A stretch of DNA of 64,000 nucleotides from Lethocerus indicus (lineage: Eukaryota; Arthropoda; Insecta; Hemiptera; Belostomatidae), in NCBI GenBank assembly GCA_019843655.1, contig JACDQD010000102.1, positions 6,643,501 to 6,707,500 of the forward strand, written 5' to 3'. The notes under the pieces were generated by a model. The model was not told where the DNA came from and did not search any database. It saw only the letters and a program-made list of their open reading frames with translations. Both the position numbers and the translations under genes were made by a program. Of this stretch, positions 47,537 to 60,908 are shown piece by piece. Position 1 is the first letter of the stretch. Each line of letters opens with the position of its first letter.

Positions 47537-49061
47537 TTTATTGTGTATTTTTTCTTTTTAACATATGTGAACTGTAACTTAAAATGTGATCATCACCATA
47601 GTTTTTACTAATGTCTGGTACAGTAGTTTCTTCTCACTTGGTGATAAACATTTGGTTGTTTGAGTAAAGTAATGTCTCATGAACTTTTTCTGCAAAATTA
47701 TTCATTCATTTTATTGGCTCAACATTACTTTGTTATAAAATGTAATATATAATTGCGGGTAGAAGTAACAGAAAATTAATTGATGTATGCCTGTAGAAAT
47801 ATAAAATTTAAATAAATTGTACATATAATGGTGATGGATGTTATGATTTCCTTGATGTACGATTTCTTGAGCTGTTACTGATTTATAGGAATCTAACATG
47901 GCCCAGGTGGTTATATGAATTTAGTCATGGATTATTGTATTATAATTGGTCTGTATTTTTGTTTTTATTTTAGTCTAGGATGCAGTTACAGGGTAATATG
48001 TGGCCTTATTAATTATTTACCCAAGAGTTTTATGTTGTATATAATGATATTCATTATAGAAGAAGGTGTAAACATTGTATTTATTAAGTTTCAATGTTAA
48101 TGTTCATATTTTGAAATATTAATAATTAAAATTTGTGCCCAATTGAGAATAGGAAATAAAAGAATAATTATTATTTTATGGGCCTGGCTTCCTTCACAAT
48201 CATTCTCCACAGCTGCAATTCTTTGCCCCTGACCTGCACCATGGCACTCCTAAGTTTTTTTCTTTCTTTTTAATACAGGAAACGTTTTAGAAGTACCTTG
48301 CCACATGACTTGGCAGTGTTGGATTCTCCATTTTGGCATACTGATTAAAACTCCATTTCAGCCTCTATGTGCTACTACGGAAATATCCATGGATTTGGTT
48401 CATGGTAGCAGGTCACCGGTGAGTGTGTATTTCTCCAATCAGTCCCTACGTATGTATAACTTCCAAACTATGGCATAAGGGCAGATTCATACCGTTGACC
48501 TTTCTTGAAATTAATTGAGAGCACTCTGGAACACAAAACTTCTTACACCCCAGTCATTTGTTTCCAGCTGCTATTCTCACTTCTGTCACTTTTGCTACCC
48601 ACAGTGGAATCTAGGCATATAAATTGCTTGTGTGGAAAGCATTTCTGTCCAGTATCTCTTATCTCTCTTCTGTCAGTACCCCTCAATGACCTCATATACA
48701 TAGATTTGACCTCATTTATTTCAGGCTTAGTTTCTGTTGTTCTAGTTATTATGTTGTGTTGATTGATTTAAATTTTGTTTGCAACAGCATTGAATTGGTG
48801 AATGCTTCTTGAAAAGCATTTAATGAGGTGAAAATTTGTATTTGATCTAAAGTATGTGCTTTATCAATTAATAATGTTATGACTGTTTTTCATTTTTATT
48901 GCCTTCTTCAGGAACTATACTGAATCTGTGATATTAAAACAAATTGGGGAAAGAAAAGGGTATTATATCGTAGAAGATGTAGGAAATATTTTTTTAATTT
49001 TCAACTTGTATATTATTAAACATATGTAAATAAAATATAAAATTTGTTGATGTCTGAATAA
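47455..49061. other. Intergenic: convergent 3' ends of LIG4 and CRAL-TRIO gene
   Basis: A TA microsatellite lies at about 47495-47529 in the LIG4 3' UTR, with AATAAA at 47811. The block at about 48180-48760 is less AT-rich than its surroundings and may be an old interspersed repeat; its ORF (48505-48762) shows nothing recognisable. TTTATT at 48894-48899 would be an AATAAA for the minus-strand gene. Confidence 0.5.
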
Positions 49062-50148
49062 TTATTTTTTCCAATTTTGCATTTTATACTTCTCATCTTC
49101 TTCATACCAGCTTTGTGCCTCTGTAACTGTCCTTTTCCAGTGTTCTGTGATATATGAAAATATGAATGAATTTACAGATAATTATGGTTTAACAATTAAA
49201 TTAGTGCTGTAATAAGTGTTGAGATGATTTTATAACTTGCAAAAATTCAAACCAGGACCTGTGTTATAACATATTTGGGTTAAAATTTATTTATTCTTTC
49301 TTGACAGGACATCATCTCAGATTATTTGTGATGCTATCATCATGAAGTTAAATTTTCTTCTTAAGTAAAGAATAGTCTTTATTTTGGTTATTGACATGTG
49401 GTACTGGTTTAAACTGTAAATAAAGGTATTTTTCTTAGTTTAATAAAAAGTGTGAATACATTCCATACCTATTAGGTTTTCTAGACAACTTTCTGTGCCA
49501 CCATACTCTATTGGTAATATATCTTTTGATATGTTTTTGTGTAATGATTCCAAGTTGTATCCATGTACATGGACCTAAAATAAAATTATTTATTTCATCA
49601 ATTCTGTGAGTGACTTATTAAAGTTCAATGTTACCAAAGTTCTGTTTATTAGAAATATTGTTTTATATTTTTTTATTAATCCCATAATTTACACAAATTA
49701 ACATTAAATAATAATCATCCTTTTTTATATAATTGTTATATCATACACGCTCACAACCATAGAAACAGGACTTAACATGAGATTAAGAAGGTAACTTTAT
49801 GTGATGTAAATTTACAGTAATTATATGTATGTTATTATTAATAATAACAGTACATTTAGAACAATTTTAAAAACAACTTGTGGTTTCTTACCCTCTGTTT
49901 TAGTTTGGCTTTCATAAATTGTTTGAATATGTTGAGTACTACATTGATATATGGTGGAGAATTTACAAAATCCAGGGACTTTACTCTTACTGGATAGCAA
50001 TCCTGGAATATATTAATAATGATTTAAATATGATTCATGAGTGATGACTGCTTTTTATTACTAAAGTTATTAAAATTATTTATTATGTGTGAGTTTAAAC
50101 ATTATAACTTTGTTTGCAAAAGTATAAGTTTGATGCACATCATTGCAC

Positions 50149-50199
<51 letters not shown>

Positions 50200-52188
50200 T
50201 TGATATAACTAAGTACTTCTTTTATGGTTAATTTACTTACTTGCCATGAATGGACCGCATTTCTGATCATTGTAACTGTTAGTTGCCTGGCATGGGCGAG
50301 GGTAACACCATGCAAGTCAAATATCGCACAGACTCCGAATACTGAGGTGTATTCATTACAATTTAAAACCAAATCCAGAACCATATTTCCAATCTTAAAT
50401 ACATCGTCTTGTTGGTGGTGTGCTGGGTCATGGGCAGCAATCCTTATTATCACCACAAGTCTACCACCTTGGTCTTGTCTCAATAATGGTATAAAAACAC
50501 TTTTAAAGGAAGAAAACAAACAATAGTTATGAGTTAAAGTCAATAATTATTTTTCTCTTGCTAGTTACTACACCAAATTTATTTTAAGCCAAAACTTCAA
50601 CTGCCTTAAACAATTATTTGGGATAACAATTTACATTCCATATTGTGTTCTCATAAAATATTCTTTTCCAGTTGTTAATAAGTTTTATTCTTAATATAAA
50701 TATTAATTAGCCTTCTTGGAGATGAATATTCAAAAATTGCTGATATACTTTTACCCAATGTTTAACAATTCTTGTAATTGTGGTAATGTAGGATTCCTGT
50801 TGCTGAACCATTGTGGTACTAGCCCTCTCAATTCATAAAAACACTTTATCTTTTTTTTAGTTTCTTCAAAATCATATTTACATGCCCTTAAGAACCGTAC
50901 AATGTTCCATTCATCTGAAACATTAAGTGGAAATTTTCTTGTGAAGTGATGTCAGTATTTTTGGGCCTATGATTTCGCCTACTGCCACTCGTAATTGATT
51001 TCTATGCACCTAGTCATCCCAAGAGAAAGGGATTTGCGTGCAGTCCCTGGGCGCCTCCTTCTGGGCTGAAACTTCCAATGGGACAGTAACCCTAAGGTTT
51101 GTAGTTTTATGACTTAATACTATTGAGAGGTGATGTACGTTTATCTGTATTCTAACCCATTTAACTAGTTTATAAACACGTTAACATAAGAAAATTAGTT
51201 CTGCGAGGTTACACACTTTTTCCCTCCTAGATCGCGTTAACCCATACAGGACGCATCGCGAGCTGAGGTTTGGATCACGGGTGTTTCCATACCTGAAAAC
51301 GTTTGGAGTGCATCGTGTATATTTCCATCATACACACAGCTATAGAATTTATTTATTAATTTCATTCCGCTTGGCGTGTCTTAGGCTTTTGCTTATGGCC
51401 GCTCATTAAGCTTTATTTCATAGAATTCTGGTGTGTATATTTTTTTGTAAGTAGAGGGCAGTTAATGTGAGTTCCTGTGTGTTAACGACTGTGTTTTGCT
51501 GTGAGGGCACTAATCTCTTAGTGGAAAACAAAATATCGTAATAGTAAAGATTGGTCTAAACGCACGAACAAAGATGGAGAACTACCATTTAACAGAAGAG
51601 ATACTAACTTCAGCCATACAATTTGCGGTAAGACCAAAATAACTAGTTCTTTTATTTAGTTCGCTTTGGTTGACTCAGGGGATTAGAGCACCAAGATCAT
51701 AGCTGCTCCAGACGTTTATTCACGCTCAAATCACTCTGCTATATTAACGCTATTTACATCGCTGTATCATCGGATGGAAACCATCCAGAAGTTGCAATGC
51801 GGTCATTACTCTGGAGACATGCACATTATATTCGGAAAAAATATTCAAACAAAAATGTTACGCAACATTATAAGGGTTACAACAATCTCAGTCTATATAG
51901 GGTGCTTACTAGAACATTGTCTAATGACAAGATATACATTACTAAAATAGATGTGCCGTTTCTCAATGCGATTTAATGATTACGTTTTTGTCAATAAACA
52001 GCCAAAGAGAGCCAAATATTCTTGCTGAAAAACTTATATTACGTACCAGTTTTAGCGTTCAGATGTGATTCTATCTCCAACCACTGTCTAATATGTGCGA
52101 CACCATCTTTTCTTGACACCTCGGTCTCTTTCAGAGTTTCGCGAATTTCATCCCTGGCTCTTTTATCTAAGGCGCAGACATTGTTCAT
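49062..52188 (-). CDS. CRAL-TRIO domain lipid-transfer protein (alpha-TTP/clavesin-like)
   Basis: Six coding exons: 52188-52047, 50914-50755, 50499-50241, 50002-49892, 49574-49469, 49144-49062. All phases join, giving 286 residues. The N-terminal helical region (ALDKRARDEIRETLKETEVS, then DEWNIVRFLRACKYDFEETK) is the CRAL-TRIO N domain. The lipid-binding domain includes GGRLVVIIRIAAHDP, VFGVCAIFDLHGVTLAHARQ, YPVRVKSLDFVNSPPYINVV and FKQFMKAKLKQRVHVHG. The end, LPIEYGGT... followed by WKRTVTEAQSWYEEDEKYKM, is typical of insect family members. Such proteins bind a hydrophobic ligand (retinal, tocopherol, phosphoinositide) in the cytosol. The family is expanded in insects, so the ligand cannot be named. 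The first intron is 1.1 kb. Confidence 0.92.
50157..50193. repeat. (TA)n microsatellite in CRAL-TRIO intron
   Basis: About 37 bp of pure TA, 48 bp downstream of the donor of the third coding exon. Confidence 0.9.
51574..51627 (+). other. Orphan first-exon-like ORF inside CRAL-TRIO intron 1 (antisense)
   Basis: An AAGATGG start context opens an 18-codon frame (MENYHLTEEILTSAIQFA) that ends exactly at a donor, GCG|GTAAGA. The 5' flank is less AT-rich than the intron around it, as a promoter/5' UTR might be. I could not find a downstream exon in the window that continues it. It may start an unrelated gene or lncRNA, or be chance. Confidence 0.3.
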
Positions 52189-53486
52189 AATCTAAAATAC
52201 AATTCGTCAAAGTACACTGGTATGCGGGAACAAAGAGAACGATTATTTTTTATAGGCATCCAGATAAGAGAGATGAATCATTATTCAAACAATGGGGGAT
52301 TTATCTAATCCTTATTGTCACCTGTTCAAATCACTTACTGGCCTTTTTATATTACACAGTCCTTTGCATTTTACTGCATATATAATAAAATGATTATTAA
52401 ACGCATGTCTAGAATAAATTAGGATAATCAGGTGATGCATCAATGATATTTCTTCCTATACAGTATGGAAATAGTAATGTATCTAGTATTAGTGATGAAC
52501 TAATATGATGATGCGCAACATTCTGGGTTCACCATTTGAAAGGAGATATCATTAGTCATTACCTCTAATGAACAAAGCACAACACAGTCAAGGGCGATAG
52601 TGTGTTTATGGCTTTAAGCGAACTGTTACATTTGTTTAACTATTATTATACATTGGTAATTTCCTAGATGCCGGGGTATATTTCAGTAAACATATTGTTA
52701 AATTAGCTCATTAAAAACGTGGATTGTTAAATTAGTATTAGGTGATAATAAAAAAGTAAACCTTGAAAAAAGCAAAATTTCTATTTTCGTAAGATTATGG
52801 TGCAACTAAATGCCATGGTTAATTGTATTTTATTACTATTAAGAAGGAACAATTACGGTAAACAAAAAATGCTCTTATTCTTTGTGATTCCTCTTGTTTA
52901 ATTGAAACCATTAAGTCCATAAGTAGCTATTCTTACTTTTTAAAGCAGCGCTATTTTCAAAATCTGAATATTATTAACCGAAAACTTATGAATATATTCA
53001 GTCAAAACGTTGCCTAGTCTCATTCTTATTGACGAAATCTTAAATTGATTATTTGCTTATTTTGTTGTCTTGATCGGTGTCATAATTATTACTCTTGACA
53101 GCAGTCGATTATCTTTTCTATAATATGCTTAATGACATAACCTGCTACTTAATTTAAATGCTGCTTGATTTAAAACCTGCTACTTGTTGAAAACGTATAG
53201 TTCTAGTAACAGCCAGATACTACAATGGCCTTCGTCAGAGTCAGAATTGTCACTGCCGTCAATATCTTATACCGTTTGACTAATCTGCACGATTGAAACA
53301 GTTCCTGGTACAAAGTCCGTTTTTTAGTTTTGGTAAGAAAAGAACAGTCGACCTTGAAAATCATGAGATCGACGTTAACATAATTTGATACATTTGTTCC
53401 TTATATCACATAATTGTCTGAGTAATAAAAAAAGGTGGTTCCAATTTCCCAAACGCTACTTTTTTTCAAAATTAAAGAAAGATAGA

Positions 53487-53545
53487 ATGTTGAGACGCTT
53501 GAATACTTTCCTCATTTTCGTTCCACTTCTCTGGGGTGTTTTCAG
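53487..53545 (+). other. Orphan signal-peptide-like exon
   Basis: ATG opens MLRRLNTFLIFVPLLWGVF, basic then hydrophobic like a secretion signal, and ends at a perfect donor AG|GTAAGT (phase 2). It cannot join the Boss-like exon at 57160, which needs phase 1. No acceptor exon was found downstream. May be chance. Confidence 0.25.
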
Positions 53546-55559
53546 GTAAGTTTTTACGATTAAAAAAATCTATCATAATTATTTCAATAGTGAATAATTA
53601 TTAAGAGAAAACTTACCACGGTCGTGTCCACGTTTGGTGCAATCATAACAATGAGGGAGAGCAGACAGAGCAGAACCGATGTGAAACGTCACATACTGAA
53701 ATGGAGCCCCAGAGACCTGTCTTATCTCGACGAATGTGTTGTTTACATCACAGTGCCATCTACCGTCCGAGTCCATAAACCCAAACTGGTATTTCCTACG
53801 CTATCTAAAAACCTGCCCAACCAAATAACAATTGTAGCGTGTACCATTTCTTTTCCCCTATGAGCAGGCCTAATGTGCTTCTTTCTCTTTTGAGATAAAT
53901 TGGACATCACTTTCAGCCTCATGACCGAACGCATTTTTATCAATATCGACAAATCCGATTATTCTAACGTAAATAAAAAAATGTCGGTGTCGTTTGTTTA
54001 GTGTTTAATTTTCTTTTGGTCGTTTTCAGTTTATATTCGCATTATCAGTTTAACTGTTATTGTTTTTCGTTACGTTGAATTGGTAACCCAACAACGCCCC
54101 GCTTTGCACAAAAAAACGAATTATATTCCACTATTGGTTTATTTATACTTGTGGGACAATCCTTGGGAGTATGTCAGTTTATATCGAGTATAAACATTGG
54201 AAACATGTAAACTAACCATGACAGTATTGTACGGTTTTATGTGGAGTTTCGGCTTTGAAGAGGTCATGTTTAAAATTCTATTATTATATTGAACTGGGTC
54301 GAGTAATTAGGGGTCGATTGTTAAACAAAGTATTGCAGGAGGTGCTAAAAGCTTCGACCAAGGTATGAAAAAATAGTCTGCGAATTGTCTCTAGTCGCCA
54401 CAGTAGTCTATTGTTGTTTATTTTATTCCATTTCTGTTAACAGTAGTTTGATTTGAACGAATATTCAATATCGACATTCCGCATTCGCTGTGCACTTCAG
54501 AAGGTTATATTAATGTAAGATATAAAACTTTTATAAAAATCTTTTTTATTATAGAAAGAATCTGCGAGGTGTATTTGTTATTGCTTGCAATTTTATAGAC
54601 TATTTAGTGTTGATACAGTTATACACATATTATGCCTGTTGTAACAAGTAGGCATAGTTTGTGCTGTAGTAATATGTGAGAAGCCCCTTAAAATCTATAA
54701 TCCATTTATGACTCGATAAAGGCAGCATCGCGCTCCCTGTGCTGGCCAATATCCCCTCAAGAATCTATTAAATTAGAACAAGTACGATAAAAGTACTAAT
54801 AATAATTAATAATTACATAAGACTAATCTTATGCATGGCATTGACTGAAGCAAACGTGCAGATTTTCCTATTCGCATTTCTTTTCAAATATATCTCATTT
54901 TTATAAGTGCATTAGGTGGAAATTTAAATACGTTAATAATACAATAATACCTTGACAGTCCGGTAAACATGAATACACATGCTAAACATTTAAAATGTTC
55001 CTAATAGGCGATTTCGTTGAAAGCTCAAATGTAGATATATCGTTAGTGCTTTCTTTTTTATCGAGTACTTTTTCTTTTTTATGTAGATCGTTTGATAAAA
55101 TAGACAAAACAAGAGCACTGATTTATTAGTCGGTCCACAATAATCGAAAACTTATTATCATTGACAAGAACAACAAAACATATGTATGATCCAAGTTTAA
55201 GATAAAGAAATAAAGAACGATATGGGTACTCTAATGTTACTAAAAACCTTGTTCACTGTCATGAAAAAAAATAATGAGGAATGAGCTCCTTCTTACTCGG
55301 AGGAAGCGAATAATGCAACAAATTCATTTTTTTTTATTAATTCGCACTCGCTATAAACTCACTGAAAATATCTACTCCGGCTCGTGAGAAAAGGTTGGAG
55401 CAGTACGTCCTTAATCATTTTAAGTTCGAAGACGTGATCACCGTATGTTAGAAACTCTTCAGTAGTTGTGCAACAAGGTCTAAATGGACAGGGATCAACT
55501 CGTGGTCCATTTTTCCCGTGATATTTAAACAGTCTTAATTCTACGAAACTAAGTAAGAG

Positions 55560-55970
55560 TCAGCATAGAGGGGAGGTTTTTTGTTGTGGCAACGGGGAGA
55601 CCAGTGTAGCGTTACCGCACACCTGGTTCTCCAAATCGATAATAGTTTACCTCGTGCCAGCCCTACCTTAAGAATGCTAGTCCCTTGAAAACGATCGGCA
55701 TTTCATCCTTGCCTTATGTCAGTGAGTGACCATTTTTTTCTACGGTGCCACTCTATCCGCGGTCTTTATTGCGGTGTACGCGGACCCGGTCCCAGTGGTG
55801 GAAGCCTTAGTCGGGAGGCGGCAGGGCTTAGGGGTAGTGACTTAAGGGACGATTGACCTAATTGTAGAACGTGAGTATAGAGCGAGGAGCGGTAGGGCCG
55901 GGGTTGCGTGGGGTTGGTGGGGGGCCGAGGGTGGCACCGATAGCCGCCACCGTGCTCTGACCTTTTAGTA
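55560..55970 (+). promoter_or_regulatory. CpG-rich block upstream of the Boss-like receptor
   Basis: The most GC-rich stretch in the right half of the window (words such as GCGGACCCGG and GGGCCGAGGG), ending about 170 bp before the proposed start codon. Position and composition suggest promoter or 5' UTR. No TATA box is evident. Confidence 0.45.
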
Positions 55971-56141
55971 TTGTTTCAAACGTCGATCTGCCAATATTGT
56001 TTCTTCCATTCGCAGTTAAAATGATGAGTCTCCGTGCACTCGATACGACCGGGGATTTATCGGCGTTGAAATTCCGGCCTCAATGTATGCTACAAGCCAC
56101 GATATGAGTGCCCAGTGCCAATATTTTGGAATACCGCACAA

Positions 56142-56355
56142 ATGAGGTGTACTGGAAAAAAGAGCGGTTTGAATTTGACCGATAAAATGTATTTGGTCGG
56201 TGTCAACATGCTGTGCATGGTTCTGATCTCTTCTGGTCAGCACCTCTGTGACACTTCGAATTCTGTTTTTAGAATTCCTGGTGATGTTGTTGTGTTAGGT
56301 AAGATATTTAAAAGCAAAATTGTATTTTTTCATCTTGACAATATTGTGTGTGTAT

Positions 56356-56406
<51 letters not shown>

Positions 56407-56642
56407 CATAAAATGCCTGCACATCCTATATTCAAAATAGTTAGATAGGCAATATTAAATTAATTTTTATTGTTAAATTCTGGAAAAATAAATAGACTAG
56501 AAAGTTATTTAGTGGATTTTAGATTTTTAGAATGGGAAGGTGAGGTATAATTCATAATAAAATTATGGTTAAAAATATTTGATAAATGTTGTTGTGAAAT
56601 GAAAACATGTTTCAATTTATATTTTTGTATTAAATTCTCAAA

Positions 56643-56693
<51 letters not shown>

Positions 56694-59600
56694 ACATTTT
56701 CATAAAATAATTAAACTCTTATTGTACTGTGAATATTATAACTGAATAATATTTCAATTCATATTTATGAATAGTATTGATTTAAATCAGAAATGTTAAG
56801 GAAATATTTATTCCTTTTTGTAAAATATTATAATTATACCACTAATTATTGTAATAATTATTATTATAATATAGTTTTTAGTTCATAATATTAACACGCT
56901 TAATATCCACATAAAACTGCCAAGTGGTTTTGTCAAGAATATATATATGACTTCCAAATAACAGTCTAAAATAAACGTTTTTAGAGAATCCTTTTTTGAA
57001 TTCTAATACTTCAAAATGTATATTTCAAAATCCTTGTAAAATAAAAATGTTATTGATTATAAAATAAAATATAAATCACAAGGAAATTCTTATTTGGAAA
57101 ACACCACTTGTAGAACTATTGATATTCAGTTTTGTACTAACAAAATTTTATCTTTTAAGGATTTTTTGGTGGTCATTCAGGGGCAAATTGTACTCTAGTC
57201 GAACCATCTGGGCAGCAATTGATGCAATCAACCGTATCTGCTGTGGAAGCCATTAGAAATAGCAATTACCTTTCTGGCATTAGTATAGGTAAATAATAAC
57301 TCCCAGCATTAAACATTTACTTAAAACTTTGATCTTTATGAAATCTTCAATTGTCCTTATGACAAATATATATGAATTGATTTTTACTCTACAGCACAAA
57401 ATTTAGGACTCTTTCTTATTTGTGACAATAGCAGTTTTGTTATGAATTTGAATTACACAGGGAATATCTGAATTTAATATTGTTGTTGAATCAGTTTCCT
57501 TGTTATCCACATGGAAGAACATTTGATTTTGTTATTATAATAGAAAAAGTATTGTATTGTAATTCATATTAGGCTACATTCATAAAATAACATTGGTTAT
57601 ATATTTAAAGGTAGTATAGTACGCAAAATGTACCTTATCGACATTCAAAATGTGAACTTTTCTGTACATAACAGCTACAAATGCATAATTGTGCATAATA
57701 AATAGTTTAAAAAATGTAAACCATTACATATTATAGCAGATTAATCTGCTAATTTACATATGTAATTTACTAATAAACACAGATTTATTTTGCTACAGGC
57801 TTGTCCTTGTATGACACATGTTCACAACCAGAAATGGCTAAAAATCTTTAGTCTCTGCAATGGTGGATTCAGAATGTAAGCAGGAATATATCCTAGGTAA
57901 GTAAAATAATCTTTTTTAAAGGATTTTAATTATATATTGTACTTATACTAAATGGAACTAGTTTTCTGGTCAATTTCTCAACCCCCCTTTACAGTCATCT
58001 GCAAATTTTATTAGTGAGCTGATGTACATGTTTAATTCTTATGTTAGAATTTTTTATTTTAAGTTAAGCTAATCCAAGTAAAGTCAATTAATTATTTTAT
58101 GCTATTTGAAAATAGGAGGGTTATCAATGGAGGAGACAGGGGAACAAGTTGAGGAACTTTCAAACAGTTTGGGACTCCCAGTGACACGGCTAAGTTCTAC
58201 AATGAATGAGACACTACTAGTGACTTTTGCAGCGGAAGTTGTCCTTAGTTTACATTGGAACCCTATCAATTATATTATATCAAATGATGTGAATGTTTTA
58301 AACAAATTTCAAGAAGTTGCTGGTCAGCTGGATATTTGTATTTATCAAACTTTAGGATTTCATGAACTGTAAGCACATGTCTAAAAAGAATTTGTGTGAA
58401 GATTTCAGTTGATACAAATGTAGGATCCTTTTCAGTTTGTGTCAATGCTTAATTGTAAGATAGTAAAATAAAATATATCCACTTACAGTTATGCTTCCTA
58501 CTTTAATATACGTATTGATTTATTTTTAATTTGATTTTTAAGGGACAAAATGAAAGGAAATGGGACTGCTGTAGTGCTAGCAGATATGTCTGATATAAGA
58601 AATTCATTTACAATTCTAATTAAGATGAATCTTCTCCTAGTTCCATTAAATGGAAACTATGAGCAGATACCAGGTTTGGAAATTGATTTATATACTACTG
58701 TAGTCTTATTAACAACTAAACATTCATACAAAATAACTATTTATAAAACTGTTGTTGATATGCACCCTGTTGTTACAGAAATGGTAACTGGAAATAAAAG
58801 AATATTCATGCTTATACCTACAATCCTAACAACTGCAACATTAGGAAATCCTTATAATGTGTCAGAAGAGGACGATCATCATGACAGTGGTATTGATGAA
58901 TTAAGGCGGTCTAAAGCAACAATTAAAGAGATGCAAGTGCTGTCTGATATTTTAAACATGATTCGGCTCTTCAAGACCAAGCTGTTAAACAATTGCCCTA
59001 CTGATACAGAATGGAGTGTTTGTCCAGAATTACCTAAGATAGACAGTAATGTGACTCAAAGAGTAGACATCACTCAAAGTGCATCTAGTGTTATGAACGC
59101 TCTCAAATTCCTCTCAGTGGATACCAAAGATTTTGAAAGTTTCGTTCTTATGGAACATAAAACATATGGCCCCGAGAAAGTTGGTGGAGTACAAATAATC
59201 AAACAAAGTTGGAATGTCTACCTGGAATCTAATATTACAATAGATGAAATAAAATTATGCAAAAAGGATAATGACAGTGCTACTGCTGAAACATTCGACT
59301 GTACTGACTGCATAAACAAGGCATACATGCAGAAAGGGAGATATGGTGATAGGAGTTTTATCCAGGAGTTAGGTTCAGCTGTAATTTTGAAAGATGATGC
59401 TTGGGTGGCTGCACTACTCTCAATATCCTCTGTGGGTGTGCTCTGTTGTCTTGCAATTGCAACATTCATAACTGTCAGAGTTTGCAAAAAGGATATTCTC
59501 GAAGGCAACCCTGGTTTCTCATTCCTCATGCTACTCTCTTTAATATTTATGTATGCCTCGGTCCTTCCGTTTTCCATAACTATTAATGATGATCACCATT

Positions 59601-60861
59601 ACTATACAGGAATAGTGTGTGGTGCTCGAGTTTTCTGTACTAGCCTCAGTTACTCATTGGTATTTTCTGTTATGTTGGCTAGAAGTTTAGTTTTGGCATC
59701 TTGTGATCAGGATGGAGGCCTCATGAGCCATATCAATGGTTATCTTCAGACTACCCTTTGCTTCTTCATAGCTTTAGTTCAGGTAGGTCATTTTTATGCT
59801 TAAGGGGGTTATCAATTTTATCTTTTAGTTTTAAAAATATTATTTAACATTTTCATTTAGATTAAAACTATTTCGAATTTGTTGTAATGAATGCGGTAAT
59901 TGTTCTTTTAGGTGGCATTAACACTTCAGTTCTGGGCTGTTAACTGGGTGCTGTTAAGCAAGGAACAATGCGTCTCAATGAGTCATGGTAGACTGTTCCT
60001 ACTACTTTTGTCATACGACGGTTTCCTTCTTCTGCTTCTTATTCTAGTGAGCCCTCTCATTATCAGATCAAAAAGAAACTACAGAGAGGGAGCGTACTTC
60101 ACAGTAGCCTCAGTGATTTGCCTAGTTGTGTGGGTGGGTTGGTGCTGCGCCTATTGTTTGGCACCTCCTCACTGGTCTGACGCCTCAGTCTCTTGCGGCC
60201 TAGTTGCTACTGCCACTGCTGTACTAGTCTCTGTATTTATACCTCGCACCTACCTCATGCTCTCGGGCATTGTACGAGATCATCTAGTGAGCACTTTACC
60301 CTCACTTGCTCACACAGCATCCACCAGTATTGTGGATGTAAACTACAGGTTGAATTAAATATTTAAGTATATAATTAATACATAATAATTGTATATGTTG
60401 CATCATCAAAATGTTGTTATTTGATTAGGTTATTCTTTGACCTAAGACAGCTCTGATGAGCTGCATGAAGCTATTAGTACTTAATGGAAATATTAAACTT
60501 TTTTAGTTTATGAAATTCTTGACACTAACCCAAGGTATTTTTTTTAAATCGTCCGATTACAAATTCATTATCATAATTGTTTGAAAAACATTATGGACTC
60601 ATGTATGATGATTCAAATATTTTATCACTATAAGAATGTAGTTTTTATTAATGCTATAATAACAATTAATATTTCAGATCTACTCAGGCCCTCTATGATT
60701 CTGTAGCTACATCACGTGGTCACATAAACCCAAATTTTTATTCGGATAGGCCAACAACTCCTTCAACATCAAGAATGGAGAGTTGTACAGCTAAAGTTCC
60801 AGACAGTACATACGAGAGATATGATACTCCTCCATCACCTCAGAATATCACTAGGTTTTGA
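56142..60861 (+). CDS. boss: Class C seven-transmembrane receptor, Bride of sevenless-like
   Basis: Seven exons: 56142-56298, 57160-57288, 57799-57896, 58116-58368, 58543-59782, 59912-60348, 60678-60861. About 832 residues if the one-base gap in exon 3 is bridged; Drosophila Boss is 896. A signal peptide starts at M1 or, better placed, at the ATG at 56187 (MYLVGVNMLCMVLISSG). The ectodomain of about 500 residues has class C ligand-domain marks: GFFGGHSG, GLSLYDTCSQPEMA and GGLSMEETGEQ. Seven helices span about 500-755, with VRVCKKDILEGNPGFSFLML between helices 1 and 2, a characteristic Boss-like loop. A cytoplasmic tail of about 75 residues is Ser/Thr/Pro-rich. Boss is the photoreceptor-R8 ligand of Sevenless and a glucose-responsive receptor in flies. 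A different class C receptor cannot be excluded. AATAAA lies at 60903. Confidence 0.75.
56357..56402. repeat. (TA)n microsatellite in Boss-like intron 1
   Basis: About 46 bp of TA. A second pure TA run of similar size lies in the same intron at 56646-56691. Confidence 0.9.
56646..56691. repeat. (TA)n microsatellite in Boss-like intron 1
   Basis: About 46 bp of pure TA, the second run in this intron. Confidence 0.9.
57799..57896 (+). CDS. boss: Boss-like exon 3 with apparent one-base deletion
   Basis: Acceptor CTACAG and donor CTAG|GTAAGT are good. The exon is 98 nt, but phase 1 on both sides requires 99. The frame entering it gives GLSLYDTCSQPEMAKN and then hits TAG. The frame leaving it gives SLVSAMVDSECKQEYILG and joins perfectly to GGLSMEETG. 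The switch falls at a five-A run (57840-57844), so one A appears missing. Confidence 0.8.
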
Positions 60862-60902
60862 CAAGACTGTATCTTGGATTGAATCCAAGAATTTAATTTT
60901 GT

Positions 60903-60908
60903 AATAAA
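60903..60908 (+). terminator. Boss-like polyadenylation signal
   Basis: AATAAA 42 bp after the stop codon, followed by T-rich sequence. Confidence 0.5.

Larger units (their letters stand above)
52189..56141. other. Intergenic region with probable divergent promoters
   Basis: Nearly 4 kb between the CRAL-TRIO start (-) and the Boss-like start (+). Two exon-like fragments near 53487-53545 (+) and 53617-53700 (-) look like signal sequences before consensus donors, with no partner exons found. The part from about 55.56 kb to 55.97 kb is clearly GC/CpG-rich and is the likely promoter/5' UTR of the receptor gene. The rest shows nothing recognisable. Confidence 0.5.

Noticed and set aside
48505..48762. 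Plus-strand hydrophobic ORF of 85 codons
   Set aside because: Leucine/serine-rich sequence typical of random AT/CT-rich DNA; no start context or splice partner.
53579..53952. Minus-strand ORFs with Cys/His residues
   Set aside because: No family signature, and two different frames are equally open; only the donor site at 53617 is of interest.
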